The position numbers and the translations under genes are program-made. From contig NZ_FQXJ01000006.1 of the NCBI RefSeq assembly GCF_900129935.1, positions 275,053-339,052 of the forward strand: DNA of 64,000 nt. The letters run 5' to 3'. This DNA is from Desulfosporosinus lacus DSM 15449. GTDB lineage: Bacteria > Bacillota > Desulfitobacteriia > Desulfitobacteriales > Desulfitobacteriaceae. This document shows, one piece after another, positions 1 through 9,240 of this stretch; position 1 is the stretch's first letter; every line of letters starts with the position of its first letter. A model generated the notes under the pieces. It worked only from the letters and a program-made list of their open reading frames with translations, searched no databases and was not told the origin of the DNA.

Positions 1-417
1 TTCATAAAGAACTAAGAAGAATGAAAACAGAGACATCATTTCCCAACTCAATAAAAAGGTAAAGCCATCATCCGCAAGCAATACACCAAACATGCTGGCA
101 AGAAATAAAAACCAATTAATCAAAAAAGGCCAAAGAGACTTGTTCTTGTCTTGATACTCCTTTAAGTATCCTAGGGCATAGAGAGACGATAACCCTTGCC
201 CCAAGAGCAAGATAAAGAGAAAGAATACCGTTAGTCCATCCAATTTCCACGTAAGTGAAAGTCCCGCTCCTGCTTCAGTAAATAATTGAAATCCTGTTTT
301 AATCCAGTCCCCCCCTCGACAAGTCAAAATCGTTCCCCAGATGAGTCCCGCTCCCGCCAATACAATACTTAAACCCATAAATAATTGACGAAAGGATTGG
401 CTCTCCTTATTACCCAT
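1..417 (-). CDS. HyfB/NuoL-type proton-pumping membrane subunit, N-terminal part
   Basis: The minus-strand frame from ATG at 417 is open to the window edge (139 codons), so only the N-terminus is seen. It encodes a hydrophobic protein with an N-terminal helix, then a segment beginning DGLTVFFLFILL and another with LLSWEMMSLFSFFLVLYE. These resemble the start of the proton-antiporter family of hydrogenase-4 HyfB and complex I NuoL, which couple electron transfer to ion movement across the membrane. The spacing of the 'DGLT' and 'WEMMSL' blocks is as expected for HyfB-like proteins. Which complex it belongs to cannot be told because the downstream genes lie outside the window. Confidence 0.65.
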   Translation of the reverse strand, partial: MGNKESQSFRQLFMGLSIVLAGAGLIWGTILTCRGGDWIKTGFQLFTEAGAGLSLTWKLDGLTVFFLFILLLGQGLSSLYALGYLKEYQDKNKSLWPFLINWFLFLASMFGVLLADDGFTFLLSWEMMSLFSFFLVLYE

Positions 418-603
418 TGATGTTTCCCCCTGATCCGCACATTTGTGACTTTTTTAATTAATTAAATAATAAGCATTCTAAAATTATAACTAATTATTAC
501 ATTTTTTACAAGCTCAAGAATACCGTATTGGGTACGCGTTACACGCACGAAAGACGCCCCCAAATCATGAGAGCGCCTCTTTGATCCTCTTAATAGAATC
601 GTT

Positions 604-1188
604 TTAACCTACTTGTAAACCATAGTTTGCGCAAAGGGCGGCCAATCCCCCTGAGAAACCGCTGCCGACAGCATTAAACTTCCATTCTCCTTGGTGACGA
701 TACAGTTCGCAAACTACAAGCGCGGTTTCTACAGAGAAGTCTTCACCTAAATCATATCTCATGACTTCTTGTCCGTTGGTTTCGTTTACAACGCGCACAA
801 ATGCATTTGATACTTGACCAAAGTTCTGTGATCTTTGTGCGGCCTCATGAATTGTAACAGTAAAGGCAATTTTTTCCACATGGGCAGGTACAGAGGCCAG
901 ATCAACATTAACTTGTTCATCATCCCCATCACCTGCTCCAGTAAGATTGTCCCCTGTATGTTGTACTGATCCGTTACCCCCAACGAGGTTGTTGTAATAT
1001 ATGAAATCTTCAATACCACCGGCTTTACCGTTTTTATCAAGTAAGAACACCGAGGCATCTAAGTCAAAATCCGACCCGCCAGAATACTTGTTGGTATCCC
1101 AACCTAATCCGACAATGATCTTCGTTAGACCAGGGTTTCCCTTAGTTAAGTCAATCTTTTGTCCTTTTTGAAGACTAATGACTGCCAT
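604..1188 (-). CDS. TerD-family stress protein (copy 1)
   Basis: A 194-residue TerD-domain protein, the usual family length. It has the family start [30 protein letters not shown], a [10 protein letters not shown] acidic motif and the [15 protein letters not shown] block; these acidic residues bind Ca2+ in characterised TerD proteins. The ATG at 1188 is preferred over upstream GTG because GAGGTG lies 6-7 bases before it. It is the last of three tandem terD genes. TerD proteins are cytoplasmic or membrane-associated and act in stress or toxic-oxyanion resistance; the exact molecular role is unsettled. Confidence 0.93.
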   Translation of the reverse strand: MAVISLQKGQKIDLTKGNPGLTKIIVGLGWDTNKYSGGSDFDLDASVFLLDKNGKAGGIEDFIYYNNLVGGNGSVQHTGDNLTGAGDGDDEQVNVDLASVPAHVEKIAFTVTIHEAAQRSQNFGQVSNAFVRVVNETNGQEVMRYDLGEDFSVETALVVCELYRHQGEWKFNAVGSGFSGGLAALCANYGLQVG

Positions 1189-1249
1189 AAAAAACACCTC
1201 TTATTATTCATTTAGGACATATCTTTATTATCTAAGTTGAAGTTAGAAA

Positions 1250-1335
1250 ACCAATTCAGCCAAAGCTAAATATCAAATCTTCAGAAGAAATGTAGCTATT
1301 ACTATCCGACCTCAGGCTTCTGACCTCCGACCTCC
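1250..1335. repeat. Short GGTCGGA-like tandem repeats between terD genes
   Basis: The stretch between the first and second terD genes carries heptad-like repeats on the minus strand (units close to TCGGAGG, with TCAGAAG and TGAGGTC variants). It has no coding potential. Similar heptad runs occur near 62830. Function is unknown. Confidence 0.4.
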
Positions 1336-1338
1336 GAT

Positions 1339-1917
1339 TTATACGTCTAGTCCGAAATCTTTACACAATCCGGCTAAGCCGTTTTGGTAACCGCTGCCGA
1401 TGGCATTAAACTTCCACTCTGCATTATTCCGATAAAGCTCACCCACCACAACGGCTGTCTCAACTGAGAAGTCTTCACCGAGGTCGTAACGAATTAACTC
1501 TTCACCCGATGCTTCGTTTAACACTCGTACATAGGCGTTGGAAACTTGTCCAAAATTTTGACTGCGCTCTTGGGCTTCATGAATTGTAATCGCAAAGGTA
1601 ACCTTGGATACATTACTAGAGACGAGTGCTAAGTCAACCTTGATTTGCTCATCATCCCCATCACCAGCGCCAGAACGATTGTCGCCAGTATGTGTCACTG
1701 AACCGTCAGGACTCTTTGGGTTGTTAAAAAAGACAAAGTTTTTTTCATCTGCGACTTTTCCTTCAGGATTTAACATAAAAACAGAGGAATCTAAATCAAA
1801 ATCCTTACCGCCATCATACTTGTTGACGTCCCAACCCAATCCAATAATAATTTTCGTAAGACCCGGGTTTGTTTTGGTAAGATCTACTTTTTGACCTTTT
1901 TGTAAACTAATTGCCAT
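1339..1917 (-). CDS. TerD-family stress protein (copy 2)
   Basis: A 192-residue TerD protein very similar to its neighbours, starting [14 protein letters not shown] and carrying the [10 protein letters not shown] and [15 protein letters not shown] acidic blocks. The ATG at 1917 follows AAGGGGG by a good distance, so the longer open frame upstream is not used. It sits 28 bp downstream of the third terD gene and is probably co-transcribed. The close similarity of the copies suggests tandem duplication. Confidence 0.93.
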   Translation of the reverse strand: MAISLQKGQKVDLTKTNPGLTKIIIGLGWDVNKYDGGKDFDLDSSVFMLNPEGKVADEKNFVFFNNPKSPDGSVTHTGDNRSGAGDGDDEQIKVDLALVSSNVSKVTFAITIHEAQERSQNFGQVSNAYVRVLNEASGEELIRYDLGEDFSVETAVVVGELYRNNAEWKFNAIGSGYQNGLAGLCKDFGLDV

Positions 1918-1945
1918 TTTATTATCCCCCTTAATATTTTTTAAA

Positions 1946-2563
1946 CTATTGATATCGACGGATAAGTTCACTTAAGGATGCATCATTCGTACCTTCACCA
2001 ATGGCGGCGAATTTCCACTCATTGTTGTGACGATATACTTCTGCAACCACTAAGCTCGTTTTGCCAGCATAGCTTTCAGTTAGATTGTAACGACAAAATT
2101 CTTGCCCATTTACTGGATTAACTACCCTAATAAAGGCATTGGAAATCAGCCCAAAGTCCTGTTTGCGTTTTACACAATCATAAATATTCACGACAAAAAC
2201 AATTTTTTGTACACTGCTAGGGACACTGCTTAGTTCCACATTAATTTGCTCATCGTCTCCATCCCCAGCACCCGTTAGATTATCTCCACTATGTTTTACA
2301 CTCTTGTCCCCACTTTGCAAATTGCCAAAGTAGACCAAGCGATCTTTAGAAGTAAGCTTTTCTTGTGGATCGAGAAGGATCGCAGATGCGTCACAGTCAA
2401 TTGAAGCGCTTCCGCCGCTGCCCCCTCCAAAAAGGCCTCCAAGGAGTCCTCCCGATTTCGGTTTCGATACTTCATCCCATCCTAAGCCTACCATGATTTT
2501 TGATAAGCCAGGATTTCCTTTTGTTAAATCAATCTTTTGCCCTTTTTGCAAATTAATTCCCAC
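1946..2563 (-). CDS. TerD-family protein with glycine-rich insert (copy 3)
   Basis: A 205-residue TerD protein starting at GTG 2563 after AAGGGGG. It has the standard start ([21 protein letters not shown]) and the [15 protein letters not shown] block. It differs by an insert at about residues 34-53, rich in glycine and serine, placed just before the first acidic motif (CDASAILLD here). The insert resembles the Gly-rich linker seen in some TerD/TerZ proteins. First gene of the tandem terD set, 287 bp downstream of the HAD gene. Confidence 0.92.
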   Translation of the reverse strand: MGINLQKGQKIDLTKGNPGLSKIMVGLGWDEVSKPKSGGLLGGLFGGGSGGSASIDCDASAILLDPQEKLTSKDRLVYFGNLQSGDKSVKHSGDNLTGAGDGDDEQINVELSSVPSSVQKIVFVVNIYDCVKRKQDFGLISNAFIRVVNPVNGQEFCRYNLTESYAGKTSLVVAEVYRHNNEWKFAAIGEGTNDASLSELIRRYQ

Positions 2564-2850
2564 TATGAATCCCCCTTTTTTAGATACCAGGTATTATATC
2601 ATCTGTCTTCTCTGCTTCTTCATTTTTTCCTTTATTTCTTCAAGCAAAATGTGAAAATAATGGAATACTTGTATCTTACCACAGGAAAGCTTTGGGGAAA
2701 AACCCAAATCATAATGTTTCACATAACTTTCACATATTTTGCAACTAGCAATTATTAATTCATTAATTACTAATCACCTTCATTATGACATAGTTATTTT
2801 ACCTCTCCACCCAATGTTTACCATTATATATTTTACAATTAATAAGAATT
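2564..2850. promoter_or_regulatory. Intergenic region with two 11-bp direct repeats
   Basis: This 287-bp gap before the terD genes contains the tandem pair TTTCACATAAC/TTTCACATATT at 2717-2738 on the plus strand, spaced 11 bp. Direct repeats at 11 bp are typical of sites for OmpR/PhoB-type response regulators. Related TTTCACC/TTTAACA units stand upstream of the operon at 7507-7550. No gene is seen here. Confidence 0.4.
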
Positions 2851-3687
2851 TTATACTACTAACCCCTGGGACAGGGTACCATCTACACAATCTAAAATCT
2901 CTTCTCCGGCTTTAATTCCACTTTTCTCAGTAAATCTTATCATTTCCAAGTCAGAATTTCTCTGTGAATAAAGGGAGTACAATTCTCCATGTGCTGGTGC
3001 GACAGCAAAATCTGCAGCTTTTAGCATATCCAGATCCAGCAAGGAATCTCCCGCTGCTATAACCAGCTCAATCCCTTCCTTTGCTCTAATATATTGGACA
3101 GCCGCCTTCTTATTGACATTCATGGGAACCAAATAAAGCTTTCTTCCTTGAATAGATAACTCCCAGTTTTTATCCCTCGCCCATAGTTTAAAGGCAGCTA
3201 ACTCTGGTATGGGAATTTTTTCACGTTCTATTAAACAGTAAAAAAATAAGTCATCCGCTAATTTACCGGAATCCGGATTTACCCATGAAGGATGTCTTAT
3301 TTCATTAAACCTATTGATGAGATCCTCCGCTTCCAAACAATTATCTTTAGAAGCAGAAATTTTTCGCATCCATTCTCGATCTTCAATCCCGTTATAAAAG
3401 ATTGTCCCGCCATTACTAGTTACAGCATATTGATATGAAATGTTATATTGAAGAAAGTTTATCCTCTGATATTGAAGTTTAGTTCGAGTTGTTACTGGCA
3501 CGAAAAGAAATTCTCTAGAAATCTGCTGTAATTTAGTTAGGGCGCTTTCAGTCATATAAGAAATATATCGATCCTCGAACCATTCAACCGGGCGGGTTTG
3601 TACCTCAACCTTTTCGTTGATAATTGATCGGTATGAATAAATCAAAGTTTGATCAAGATCGCTCGCAAACATCTTTTTGTTCATCAT
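2851..3687 (-). CDS. HAD-superfamily phosphatase of the Ter biosynthetic module
   Basis: A 278-residue HAD hydrolase. The nucleophile motif is FASDLDQTL (residues 7-15) and the metal-binding motif is AAGDSLLDLDML near residue 218, as in Cof/sucrose-phosphate-phosphatase-like enzymes. The start overlaps the stop of the upstream phosphoribosyltransferase-like gene by 4 bp (ATGA), so the two are translationally coupled. Such HAD proteins are found in Ter operons together with phosphoribosyltransferases and a citrate-lyase-like enzyme, where they are predicted to dephosphorylate a nucleoside-like intermediate. The substrate is not known. Confidence 0.85.
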   Translation of the reverse strand: MMNKKMFASDLDQTLIYSYRSIINEKVEVQTRPVEWFEDRYISYMTESALTKLQQISREFLFVPVTTRTKLQYQRINFLQYNISYQYAVTSNGGTIFYNGIEDREWMRKISASKDNCLEAEDLINRFNEIRHPSWVNPDSGKLADDLFFYCLIEREKIPIPELAAFKLWARDKNWELSIQGRKLYLVPMNVNKKAAVQYIRAKEGIELVIAAGDSLLDLDMLKAADFAVAPAHGELYSLYSQRNSDLEMIRFTEKSGIKAGEEILDCVDGTLSQGLVV

Positions 3688-4802
3688 GATATTTGTTTAA
3701 CTATGCCGCAACAGGAGTAGGTAAGATAAGGATACTCTTCAACTGGAACTCCTTTATCCTTACAAAGCAACATAATATGTTTCAATTTCGTGTTCTCAAT
3801 ACTATCCACTAAAACCCTATCCGGTAATCGCCTTAAAAGAACTCTCGTTGTTTCTCCAATGCCAGGTTTAATAAAGTTAATATCATTAATCCCATACTTC
3901 TCTTTGATCGTTGTTAATGATTTTAAGCCTTGCCAAGAGACCTCAGCATTGTCATCGATATTCTGGAATTTCACATCTTGCAGTTTCAGCTCTTTAAATT
4001 CCTTAGAAATTGTATCTACGAAAAGATTAGACACTTCTCCTTTTAGAAGTTCTTCATAAAATCTTGCCCCGTGGAATTCTTTATCTCCAATTAGATCAGT
4101 CCGAAATACAGTACGACTAACCAGCCCCGAGACGGTTGAATTCAGACAAGCACTAGGGATTAAAAAGTCCTCTCTTGTTCCAAAGGTTTTCACACAGTGC
4201 CCTGGATCTGCAAGGACTGCTAAATCACTATCTAATTCGAACTGGTATTTAGCTTTAAAATCTGCGCACGCTTGCCTTAAAACTTCGGTTATTGCCCCTT
4301 TGCCCGTCCAACCATCAACAAACTGAATTTTTGCACCCCTGTGATTCTGAAGAATATATAGTATCGCATTCTCATCAATCCCTCTGCCTCGAATAATTGA
4401 AATGCTGTAATGAGGCAGATCTAAGCCCTTTTTTTCTAAGAGGTAACGTTTAATAAGGATTCCAATGGGGGTTCCTGCACGTGCCAAAGAAACAAGTACC
4501 ATCTTTGGTCCGTTATTCTGTAAAATACGTTCTGATACTATACCCACTGCCTTGGCAACTTTAGTCGCACTCTCATGAAGTGTTTGATAGAAAAGATCGA
4601 GATAGTCCTTGGTGGGTTCATACTCTATCGGTAACATTTCTGAATAATGACCGCCAGACTGAATTTTTTGCTCACGAGTTTGAAGATCAGTCTCTGTCAA
4701 TAGGCCATTAAGATTTTTAAGTAAAAAAACCACATCTTTAGGGTTATAACATCCCATTGGCTCAGGTTCAGGAATGGGATGAGTGAAGAGCTTATGGTTC
4801 AC
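3684..4802 (-). CDS. StiP-family phosphoribosyltransferase-like protein
   Basis: A 372-residue protein of the family annotated as cysteine protease StiP (also PRTase_1). It carries a phosphoribosyltransferase-like loop, IQFVDGWTGKGA, near residue 160, preceded by VLVSLARAGTPIG, and ends in a Cys-rich tail (YLTYSCCGIVKQ). The protease name is historical; the visible motifs favour a PRPP-using enzyme. It lies 52 bp downstream of a second phosphoribosyltransferase gene and overlaps the HAD gene by 4 bp. It probably takes part in making a nucleoside-like metabolite in the Ter response (family prediction, not shown). Confidence 0.85.
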   Translation of the reverse strand: MNHKLFTHPIPEPEPMGCYNPKDVVFLLKNLNGLLTETDLQTREQKIQSGGHYSEMLPIEYEPTKDYLDLFYQTLHESATKVAKAVGIVSERILQNNGPKMVLVSLARAGTPIGILIKRYLLEKKGLDLPHYSISIIRGRGIDENAILYILQNHRGAKIQFVDGWTGKGAITEVLRQACADFKAKYQFELDSDLAVLADPGHCVKTFGTREDFLIPSACLNSTVSGLVSRTVFRTDLIGDKEFHGARFYEELLKGEVSNLFVDTISKEFKELKLQDVKFQNIDDNAEVSWQGLKSLTTIKEKYGINDINFIKPGIGETTRVLLRRLPDRVLVDSIENTKLKHIMLLCKDKGVPVEEYPYLTYSCCGIVKQIS

Positions 4803-4854
4803 CTAACAGTCACCTCTTTTCATTTTGTTATTATGCGAATTGCTACTTGACAGG

Positions 4855-6258
4855 TTAGTCATGGACGGCTCTTGAAGAAGAACTAATCACTAAAACCAGT
4901 CGTGGTATACCTATCTTATGAAAGACATTGAACAAGGACTTTAATCCCTCGGGGCTAACTTCTCTTTCAAGGAACAAATACACCTCATCATAATAGTTTA
5001 AGGGGATATTATAAACGTAATTAGTGATACTCTCATTGTCAGGACAGTTATAGGCAAAACCATTTTGAATCCCATACTGAGCTTTAGGGAAGGGATAGAT
5101 TGGACTCCTCGTAGTGGTATGATACCTTATTCCATTTCCCATATAAGCTGAGATGAGCATGGGCAAATACATAAATTCGCCGGTTCCCAGGCAAAGAGTT
5201 TTTCCACCTGCCCTATCGCGCTTAAGGGATTCAGCAATCCTCTTTGCTAAAGGCAGAATTTCCCGGTCCTCCCTGCTTGACAGTCCAAATCTCCCAGTTA
5301 ACCTTAGATACGGTGACAGGCTGCTGTTACCCCTTGAATCTATAGAAAAAACCGAAATCACATCCTGGATGTTGAGGAATTTTTGTTCTTGATTTAAAGG
5401 GAAACCTTCTGGGAAATCAGTCTCTGACACAAGGTTACTTTGACCCATTTGCTCACAGAAGGGTTGGCCGCTAACCTCTATTTCCCCTTCTAAAAGGGAA
5501 ATAGTATCAATTTCAATATCCAACTGTTGCTCCAGCTTTTTATAATTGTCCCTTTCTTCTCTCGTTCTCCAATCTAAGAGAGATAAGACAACATAATTCG
5601 TTTTGGGAAATTTCAAATGAATTGCCCTAATTATATTTAAAGCAGTATTTCCCGTCGTAATCTCATCATCAACGAGAACGATAGTTTTTGGATTTCTAAA
5701 TAACTCAGGGTCGATAGGATAACACCGATGATTAACAGCATGGGAATGGTCTTCACTAAAGTCAAGTTCAACTGGCAACAGCGGTATTTCTTCGCGTGTT
5801 GTATGAAGGTAATGTGCATTATCAAACACACTAAACACTGCATGCCCCAGTCCTGTCGCTGTTTCGGCGAAGCCAATAAATAATGTTTCCTGGGGCAAGG
5901 CAAAGCGCGATTTTGTGATTACGGATTCATAAACCTTTCTCGTATCCTCATTCTTCTTCAGGGCTTGTATAATAGCGTGGGTATCGACATGATTGATGTT
6001 ATGTATCTTACTCATGAATTGTACTGCAAGCGCAAACCCTGCAAGCAAAGGGACGAAAGGATCAACAGGCACATGTTTACCAAGAACATTGCTTACAAAT
6101 AAGAACCCTCGTTTCTTATTCTTTCTAGCAGCTAATGAAAATAAAGTCTGAGGGTCAAAATCAAAGGGGTTGCTTTCCAGGGCAACGGATACCCTTTGCC
6201 CTTCAAGGTTATACGTATATATCTTCGGTGAAGAGGCTGATGAAATTGTGTTGTTCAT
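4855..6258 (-). CDS. Phosphoribosyltransferase with C-terminal TRSP-type domain
   Basis: A protein of 467 residues. It contains a clear PRPP-binding motif, TIVLVDDEITTGNT, near residue 195, then a second domain from about residue 300 with TGRFGLSSR and LCLGTGEFMYLP, as in the PRTase_2-TRSP architecture of Ter operons. The ATG at 6258 is chosen because GGAGTG lies 5 bases upstream; an in-frame ATG at 6270 has no such site. It overlaps the upstream lyase gene by 50 bp, implying coupling. Likely transfers or releases a phosphoribosyl group in the Ter-linked pathway. Confidence 0.87.
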   Translation of the reverse strand: MNNTISSASSPKIYTYNLEGQRVSVALESNPFDFDPQTLFSLAARKNKKRGFLFVSNVLGKHVPVDPFVPLLAGFALAVQFMSKIHNINHVDTHAIIQALKKNEDTRKVYESVITKSRFALPQETLFIGFAETATGLGHAVFSVFDNAHYLHTTREEIPLLPVELDFSEDHSHAVNHRCYPIDPELFRNPKTIVLVDDEITTGNTALNIIRAIHLKFPKTNYVVLSLLDWRTREERDNYKKLEQQLDIEIDTISLLEGEIEVSGQPFCEQMGQSNLVSETDFPEGFPLNQEQKFLNIQDVISVFSIDSRGNSSLSPYLRLTGRFGLSSREDREILPLAKRIAESLKRDRAGGKTLCLGTGEFMYLPMLISAYMGNGIRYHTTTRSPIYPFPKAQYGIQNGFAYNCPDNESITNYVYNIPLNYYDEVYLFLEREVSPEGLKSLFNVFHKIGIPRLVLVISSSSRAVHD

Positions 6259-7405
6259 GAAACACTCCATAATTCTTTGCTCTTAACAAGATCTTTTGGG
6301 CCCATTTATAATGGGGTTTAACTTCATTCATTTTATTAGTATAATGGCTTTTCGTCACGCCTTGCAAGCCATTACTGTTTTCAATGATACTTAATGCGTC
6401 TAAATATTCTTCATGCCCGACAATGTACAAAGATTGTACGGGTATGATATGACTCGGATGAATGATGGTTTTCCCAATAATTCCATTTTCCTTGTCTAAA
6501 ATCACTTCTCGGATTAGACCATCAACATATTTATTTAAAAGCTGGCTTCTAATCTTAGTTCTATTATTCCCCTGAGTATCATGGAACTGTTCAAAGGGAC
6601 TCTTACGAAGCTGAGGTTTAAGAACTCTTCCTCCATTTGAGAAGTACTCCCAAACGGGTCCCGAGATTACATAATCGCTTTCAACACGTCCAAAAATGTT
6701 GATTATATCTGCAATGCAATCACGGATCACCGTGATATCATAGATGGTTACATCTGGTCCTCGACGGATTCCATAATACCCGGAAAAATCCGTTGCCCCT
6801 ATTCGAACATTTAAAACTAAGTCATGATAGCTATCTAAGAGCCGCTTGGTTTCCATCAATTCATGGATGCGTGATTCGCGATAAATGGCTTGAGTACTTT
6901 CAATAATCGGCATTCCGTAAAAAGGACCGACTGATTGTTGATTGAGGCTCTTAACAGCTTCAAAATATTCATGACTTTCCGACGTAAATTTCGGAAAGAT
7001 AAAACCTGTAATAAGCTTTGAACTGTCACCCATCTTATCCGTTAGTCTGAGGATCTGTTCTGCACTGCGAACCCTTATAAAAATGAGGGGAAGATCAATC
7101 GGTTCGATCTCCTGCTCCTTCAAAGCCTTATAAATTTCTTGTACTTGGGTTGTAATATTCTGCTCGGCACGAGGCACCTCTGCATCCCCGATGGAATCTT
7201 CCAGGCAAAATACGGTTGATGCAAGTCCCCTATTTTTTTTAGAGATTATATCTTTCGCTATTGTTTCTCTGGTTCCAGGCATATAAAGCGTTGCCCCGAG
7301 TGCATGGGAAAGAATCCCTCGATGAGTATTATTATCGAAAACCTCTGGAGCTCTAAAGAAGGTGGCGTCTGCACCCTCTTTTGTCAGATAGTTAAAATGT
7401 CTCAC
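6209..7405 (-). CDS. HpcH/HpaI aldolase/citrate-lyase-like C-C bond lyase
   Basis: A 398-residue protein of the CitE-like superfamily in its Ter-associated branch. Visible motifs include STVFCLEDSIGD near residue 64, PLIFIRVRSAEQ near 105 and VLNVRIGATDFSG near 198, which in this fold place the Mg2+-binding acidic residues and the substrate arginine. A stop codon directly precedes the GTG start, which has no strong ribosome site, so initiation may be weak. First gene of the module on the minus strand. It probably cleaves or forms a C-C bond in the unknown Ter metabolite. Confidence 0.85.
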   Translation of the reverse strand: MRHFNYLTKEGADATFFRAPEVFDNNTHRGILSHALGATLYMPGTRETIAKDIISKKNRGLASTVFCLEDSIGDAEVPRAEQNITTQVQEIYKALKEQEIEPIDLPLIFIRVRSAEQILRLTDKMGDSSKLITGFIFPKFTSESHEYFEAVKSLNQQSVGPFYGMPIIESTQAIYRESRIHELMETKRLLDSYHDLVLNVRIGATDFSGYYGIRRGPDVTIYDITVIRDCIADIINIFGRVESDYVISGPVWEYFSNGGRVLKPQLRKSPFEQFHDTQGNNRTKIRSQLLNKYVDGLIREVILDKENGIIGKTIIHPSHIIPVQSLYIVGHEEYLDALSIIENSNGLQGVTKSHYTNKMNEVKPHYKWAQKILLRAKNYGVFHEQHNFISLFTEDIYV

Positions 7406-7685
7406 TTAATCGTACTAGCCAAAGCTGTACTTCTCTCCTTTCAATTCTCGAATAAAAACATGTGGCTTAGCCACATCTTAAGCTTACTACTAATTCCTTC
7501 CTATTTGGTGAAGTTTCGGTGAAATTTGTGTTAAATTTTGGCTAAATTTAACTATATTATAAGGCAACATAAAGGAAACCCGGATTAAACTAAAAGTTAA
7601 AGCGAGTTTCCTTTAGTTGCTTTAATAACACTGCCATATACCAGCATTTTGAAACCATTATTGCATCCCGCTGTAAACCGTTAAA
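7406..7685. promoter_or_regulatory. Leader of the Ter operon with four 11-bp direct repeats
   Basis: This 280-bp gap contains four imperfect tandem 11-mers at 7507-7550: GGTGAAGTTTC, GGTGAAATTTG, TGTTAAATTTT, GGCTAAATTTA. A TATAAT-like hexamer lies at 7556-7561 (minus). The small palindrome TGTGGCTTAGCCACA is at 7461-7475. The 11-bp period suggests a response-regulator binding array; the regulator is not identified. Confidence 0.5.
7571..7614 (-). terminator. Possible terminator after the DsrE gene
   Basis: AAAGGAAAC pairs with GTTTCCTTT across an A-rich loop, about 70 bp downstream of the dsrE-like stop codon. There is no long U-run, so termination strength is uncertain. Confidence 0.4.
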
Positions 7686-8042
7686 CTAGAATGTAAACAC
7701 TTTCGATTCGGCAGCTAAATCGATTAGGTGTGCCGCTGTAGATAATTTTGCGCCCTCGATAAATTCGTCCTCACCGAAAAGCCTGTACCTTGCGCAAGGT
7801 GTACAAATATAAAATGCTACCTTCTTCTCGACTAAATAGTCGATATAAGCTTTCGCATCATCTCCGGTCGGTGCCTTAACATTATCAGCTAAACCCAAAA
7901 CTCCATAGACCACAGCATCATCAACTAAGAAAACATTAACTTCATGACCCTTTTCTTTGGCGACCTTCGCAAGTTGAAATGCCCGGGTTGCACGAACCGG
8001 ATCCTCAAGTCCGCGACTGAGGACAAATAAAAATTTCTCCAA
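7686..8042 (-). CDS. DsrE-family small protein
   Basis: A 118-residue DsrE/DsrF-like protein. The N-terminus KFLFVLSRGLEDPVRATRAFQLA and the VNVFLVDDAVVYG strand are typical, and a CTPC motif (residues 79-82) precedes an ARYRLFGEDEFIEGA segment. Members bind or relay sulfur through a conserved cysteine, or serve unknown roles. The TTG start is supported by GAGGAGGG upstream. It appears to be a single-gene unit. Confidence 0.85.
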   Translation of the reverse strand: MEKFLFVLSRGLEDPVRATRAFQLAKVAKEKGHEVNVFLVDDAVVYGVLGLADNVKAPTGDDAKAYIDYLVEKKVAFYICTPCARYRLFGEDEFIEGAKLSTAAHLIDLAAESKVFTF

Positions 8043-8202
8043 AGTTATTCCCTCCTCAAACTTAATCTGTAACCTGTTACGTCTATTATCTTAGCTGCCA
8101 GTTTGAGCATATGCCCAATAGCAGCTTCTTTTACTCTTTCTCCATAAATTGTAATTCTCCTGTTAAAAAGTAAAATACCGCGTAATTTTATTTTAGAAAA
8201 AT

Positions 8203-8243
8203 CTTAAAAATAGATGTCCCTCTCATGTATGAGAAAGACATCT
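8203..8243 (-). terminator. Rho-independent terminator after the EamA gene
   Basis: AGATGTC at 8212-8218 pairs with GACATCT at 8237-8243, with TCTCAT/ATGAGA inside. On the minus strand the stem is followed by ATTTTTAAG. Confidence 0.7.
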
Positions 8244-8310
8244 AAAATACTTGTGCTGAACAAGCCCTTTAACACAACCCGGCATCAATTACCCATAGCA
8301 TCAAGCACGC

Positions 8311-9240
8311 TCAAGTCGAAGGACGTAGGAACTCAGTCTGATTTCTGACGACGACAGAGCCCAAATATACGCCTGACAGGACGAGCAGTCCTCCGGCTAA
8401 ATGATACCAACTGATACTTTCATCTAGAAAAACCGCAGCCAAAATTGCCGTATAAATAGGAAGAAGGTTATAGAAATAACCAGCTTTAGTAGGACCTACC
8501 GCTTGAATACCCTTGTTCCAAAGAATATAAGTGATCGCTGTAGGAACTATACCCAAATATATAAGCGCCAAGAAAGCAGACCAACTTAGGGTTACATGCG
8601 CGCCCATAGACAGCTCATATATAGAGGCCGGATAAAGAAAAAGCAACCCCAAGTATATACTGTATGTACTGGCCTGTAAGGCAGAAAGATGCTTCATGGC
8701 AAGCTTGGATGCCAATGAATAAATAGCCCAACTTAGGGAGGCCAAAATTACCAGCAGGTCGCCTTGGTTAAAAACAATCCCGCTCAATCCACTCCAAGCC
8801 CCCCGCGAAGTAACTAGCAAAACGCCGGCAATTGAGAAAAACAAACCAATCAGTTGACGCGCATTAAAACGCTCCTTTAAGAAAAAGGCAGCCAGCAATG
8901 CGGCAAGAACAGGATATAAAGAGTTAATAATTGAGCTGTTTGTAGAACTGGTATAGCGCAGGCCGGCATAAAGCAAACTGTTAAACCCAAAGACTCCGGA
9001 AATTCCCATTATAAGCAGCGGAATAAAGGCCTTTTGCCAAGAACCTTGTTCAGGGCTTTTTGATTTTGCCATTATCCCTGAAAGGATTAATACTCCTATT
9101 GTAAAGCGCGCCGTACTCATAGTTAAAGGTGGTATGGTATTTACTACTATTTTGCCAAGAACAAAATTGGTAGACCAAAGAAAAGGTACAAGCATCAGAT
9201 ATAAGTAGGGAGATCTCCAATTAAAATTAAGTATGGTCAT
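8311..9240 (-). CDS. EamA/DMT-superfamily permease
   Basis: A 309-residue membrane protein with ten predicted helices arranged as two EamA repeats (about residues 12-145 and 155-298). FLWSTNFVLGKIVV and the second-half GIVPTAITYILWNKGIQ match drug/metabolite exporters, which move small metabolites across the cytoplasmic membrane. The substrate cannot be deduced. The start overlaps the end of a frameshifted small gene by 14 bp, suggesting former translational coupling. Confidence 0.9.
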   Translation of the reverse strand: MTILNFNWRSPYLYLMLVPFLWSTNFVLGKIVVNTIPPLTMSTARFTIGVLILSGIMAKSKSPEQGSWQKAFIPLLIMGISGVFGFNSLLYAGLRYTSSTNSSIINSLYPVLAALLAAFFLKERFNARQLIGLFFSIAGVLLVTSRGAWSGLSGIVFNQGDLLVILASLSWAIYSLASKLAMKHLSALQASTYSIYLGLLFLYPASIYELSMGAHVTLSWSAFLALIYLGIVPTAITYILWNKGIQAVGPTKAGYFYNLLPIYTAILAAVFLDESISWYHLAGGLLVLSGVYLGSVVVRNQTEFLRPST

